From positions 1 through 5,831 of the forward strand of contig JAEZGR010000335.1 in NCBI GenBank assembly GCA_023437255.1: a stretch of 5,831 nucleotides of DNA, read 5' to 3'. The stretch's first letter is position 1. Every line of letters starts with the position of its first letter. Of this stretch, positions 5,527-5,831 are shown one piece after another. Position numbers and translations under genes: made by a program. The stretch is from Pseudomonadota bacterium (GTDB lineage: Bacteria; Pseudomonadota; Gammaproteobacteria; Burkholderiales; Burkholderiaceae_B). The notes below the pieces were generated by a model. That model had not been told where the DNA came from, made no database searches, and saw nothing but the letters and a program-made list of their open reading frames with translations.

Positions 5527-5831
5527 ATGCCGCGCAAGTCTCCCCCTTCCAACCTCCATCCGGCGACCATCCGCATCATTGGTGTGGCCGTTGCGGTCGG
5601 GTTGCACGCGGCCATTCTGGCGGCGATCGTCTCGGTGCCCCCCGGCAAGATCGAGATTGACCTCCCCGAAACCGTCGAAGTTCGGTTTGTCGAGATTTCC
5701 GACCAAGTTGAAGATGCGGCGCCGAGTGAGAATGAATCAGAGGAACTGCCGGCCACTGAGCAGGTGGAGGCAGAATCCGTTGAGGAAGTTGTTCCGGAGC
5801 CGGAGCAGACGCCAGAGCCGGAACCTGTACC
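5527..5831 (+). CDS. tonB: TonB-like energy transducer, N-terminal part (cut by the window edge)
   Basis: TonB is an inner-membrane protein that, with ExbB and ExbD, passes proton-motive energy across the periplasm to outer-membrane receptors for siderophores, haem and vitamin B12. The first 101 residues are visible. A short basic cytoplasmic end (MPRKSPPSNLHPATIR) leads into one membrane segment at about 17-37 (IIGVAVAVGLHAAILAAIV), with H27 placed like the essential His20 of E. coli TonB. VEVRFVEI follows, then a periplasmic stretch becoming Pro/Glu-rich (PEPEQTPEPEPV), the start of the typical extended spacer. This stretch is very acidic: about 21 Asp/Glu against two Lys/Arg in 62 residues. 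The C-terminal receptor-binding domain lies outside the window, so a TonB-family or TolA-like relative is not excluded. The ATG has only a weak GGA (5521-5523) close to it; no better start is seen upstream. A Fur-like site and promoter precede it. Confidence 0.8.
   Translation, partial: MPRKSPPSNLHPATIRIIGVAVAVGLHAAILAAIVSVPPGKIEIDLPETVEVRFVEISDQVEDAAPSENESEELPATEQVEAESVEEVVPEPEQTPEPEPV

Noticed and set aside
5427..5756. Minus-strand frames opposite the tonB-like gene
   Set aside because: The plus strand encodes a coherent TonB-like N-terminus with promoter and Fur-like site; the opposite frames show no family features.
1..5831. CRISPR array, insertion sequence, prophage, toxin-antitoxin or defence genes
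   Set aside because: No regularly spaced repeats, transposase or integrase motifs, or small two-gene toxin modules were seen; all substantial genes have housekeeping assignments.

Overview
The window looks like core chromosome of a GC-rich betaproteobacterium. My best guess is order Burkholderiales, probably an Alcaligenaceae (Bordetella/Achromobacter-like) relative. This rests on the look of the protein sequences, the rnr-rlmB pairing, and a PLP enzyme subtype I associate with that order. No database search was possible.

Layout, left to right. A complete tRNA-Leu(CAG) sits on the minus strand at the left edge. A short divergent intergenic stretch follows. Then come three plus-strand genes in close order: rnr (RNase R, probably starting at a TTG at 186), rlmB (23S rRNA Gm2251 2'-O-methyltransferase) and a Cys/Met-metabolism PLP enzyme whose signature motifs depart from the classical cystathionine/methionine enzymes. 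rlmB and the PLP gene are 12 bp apart and almost certainly share a transcript. rnr and rlmB are 59 bp apart, with a possible internal promoter. After a 206-bp leader region comes hupB (HU histone-like protein). It is followed by tRNA-Val(TAC) with a clear TATAAT promoter and a textbook rho-independent terminator. The right edge holds the start of a tonB-like gene, cut off by the window, behind a palindrome that resembles a Fur box.

How the parts relate: RNase R degrades structured RNA and takes part in RNA quality control, and RlmB modifies 23S rRNA, so the first block is RNA metabolism with a sulfur amino-acid-type enzyme attached. hupB is nucleoid housekeeping. The tonB-like gene starts a separate, probably iron-controlled unit; exbB and exbD often follow tonB, but that lies outside the window.

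I see no phage, insertion sequence, CRISPR array, toxin-antitoxin pair or defence system. The points worth a second look are small: the misleading upstream start for rnr, the altered active-site motif in the PLP enzyme, dyad symmetries around -10 boxes, and the Fur-like operator. I do not find an undescribed system here.
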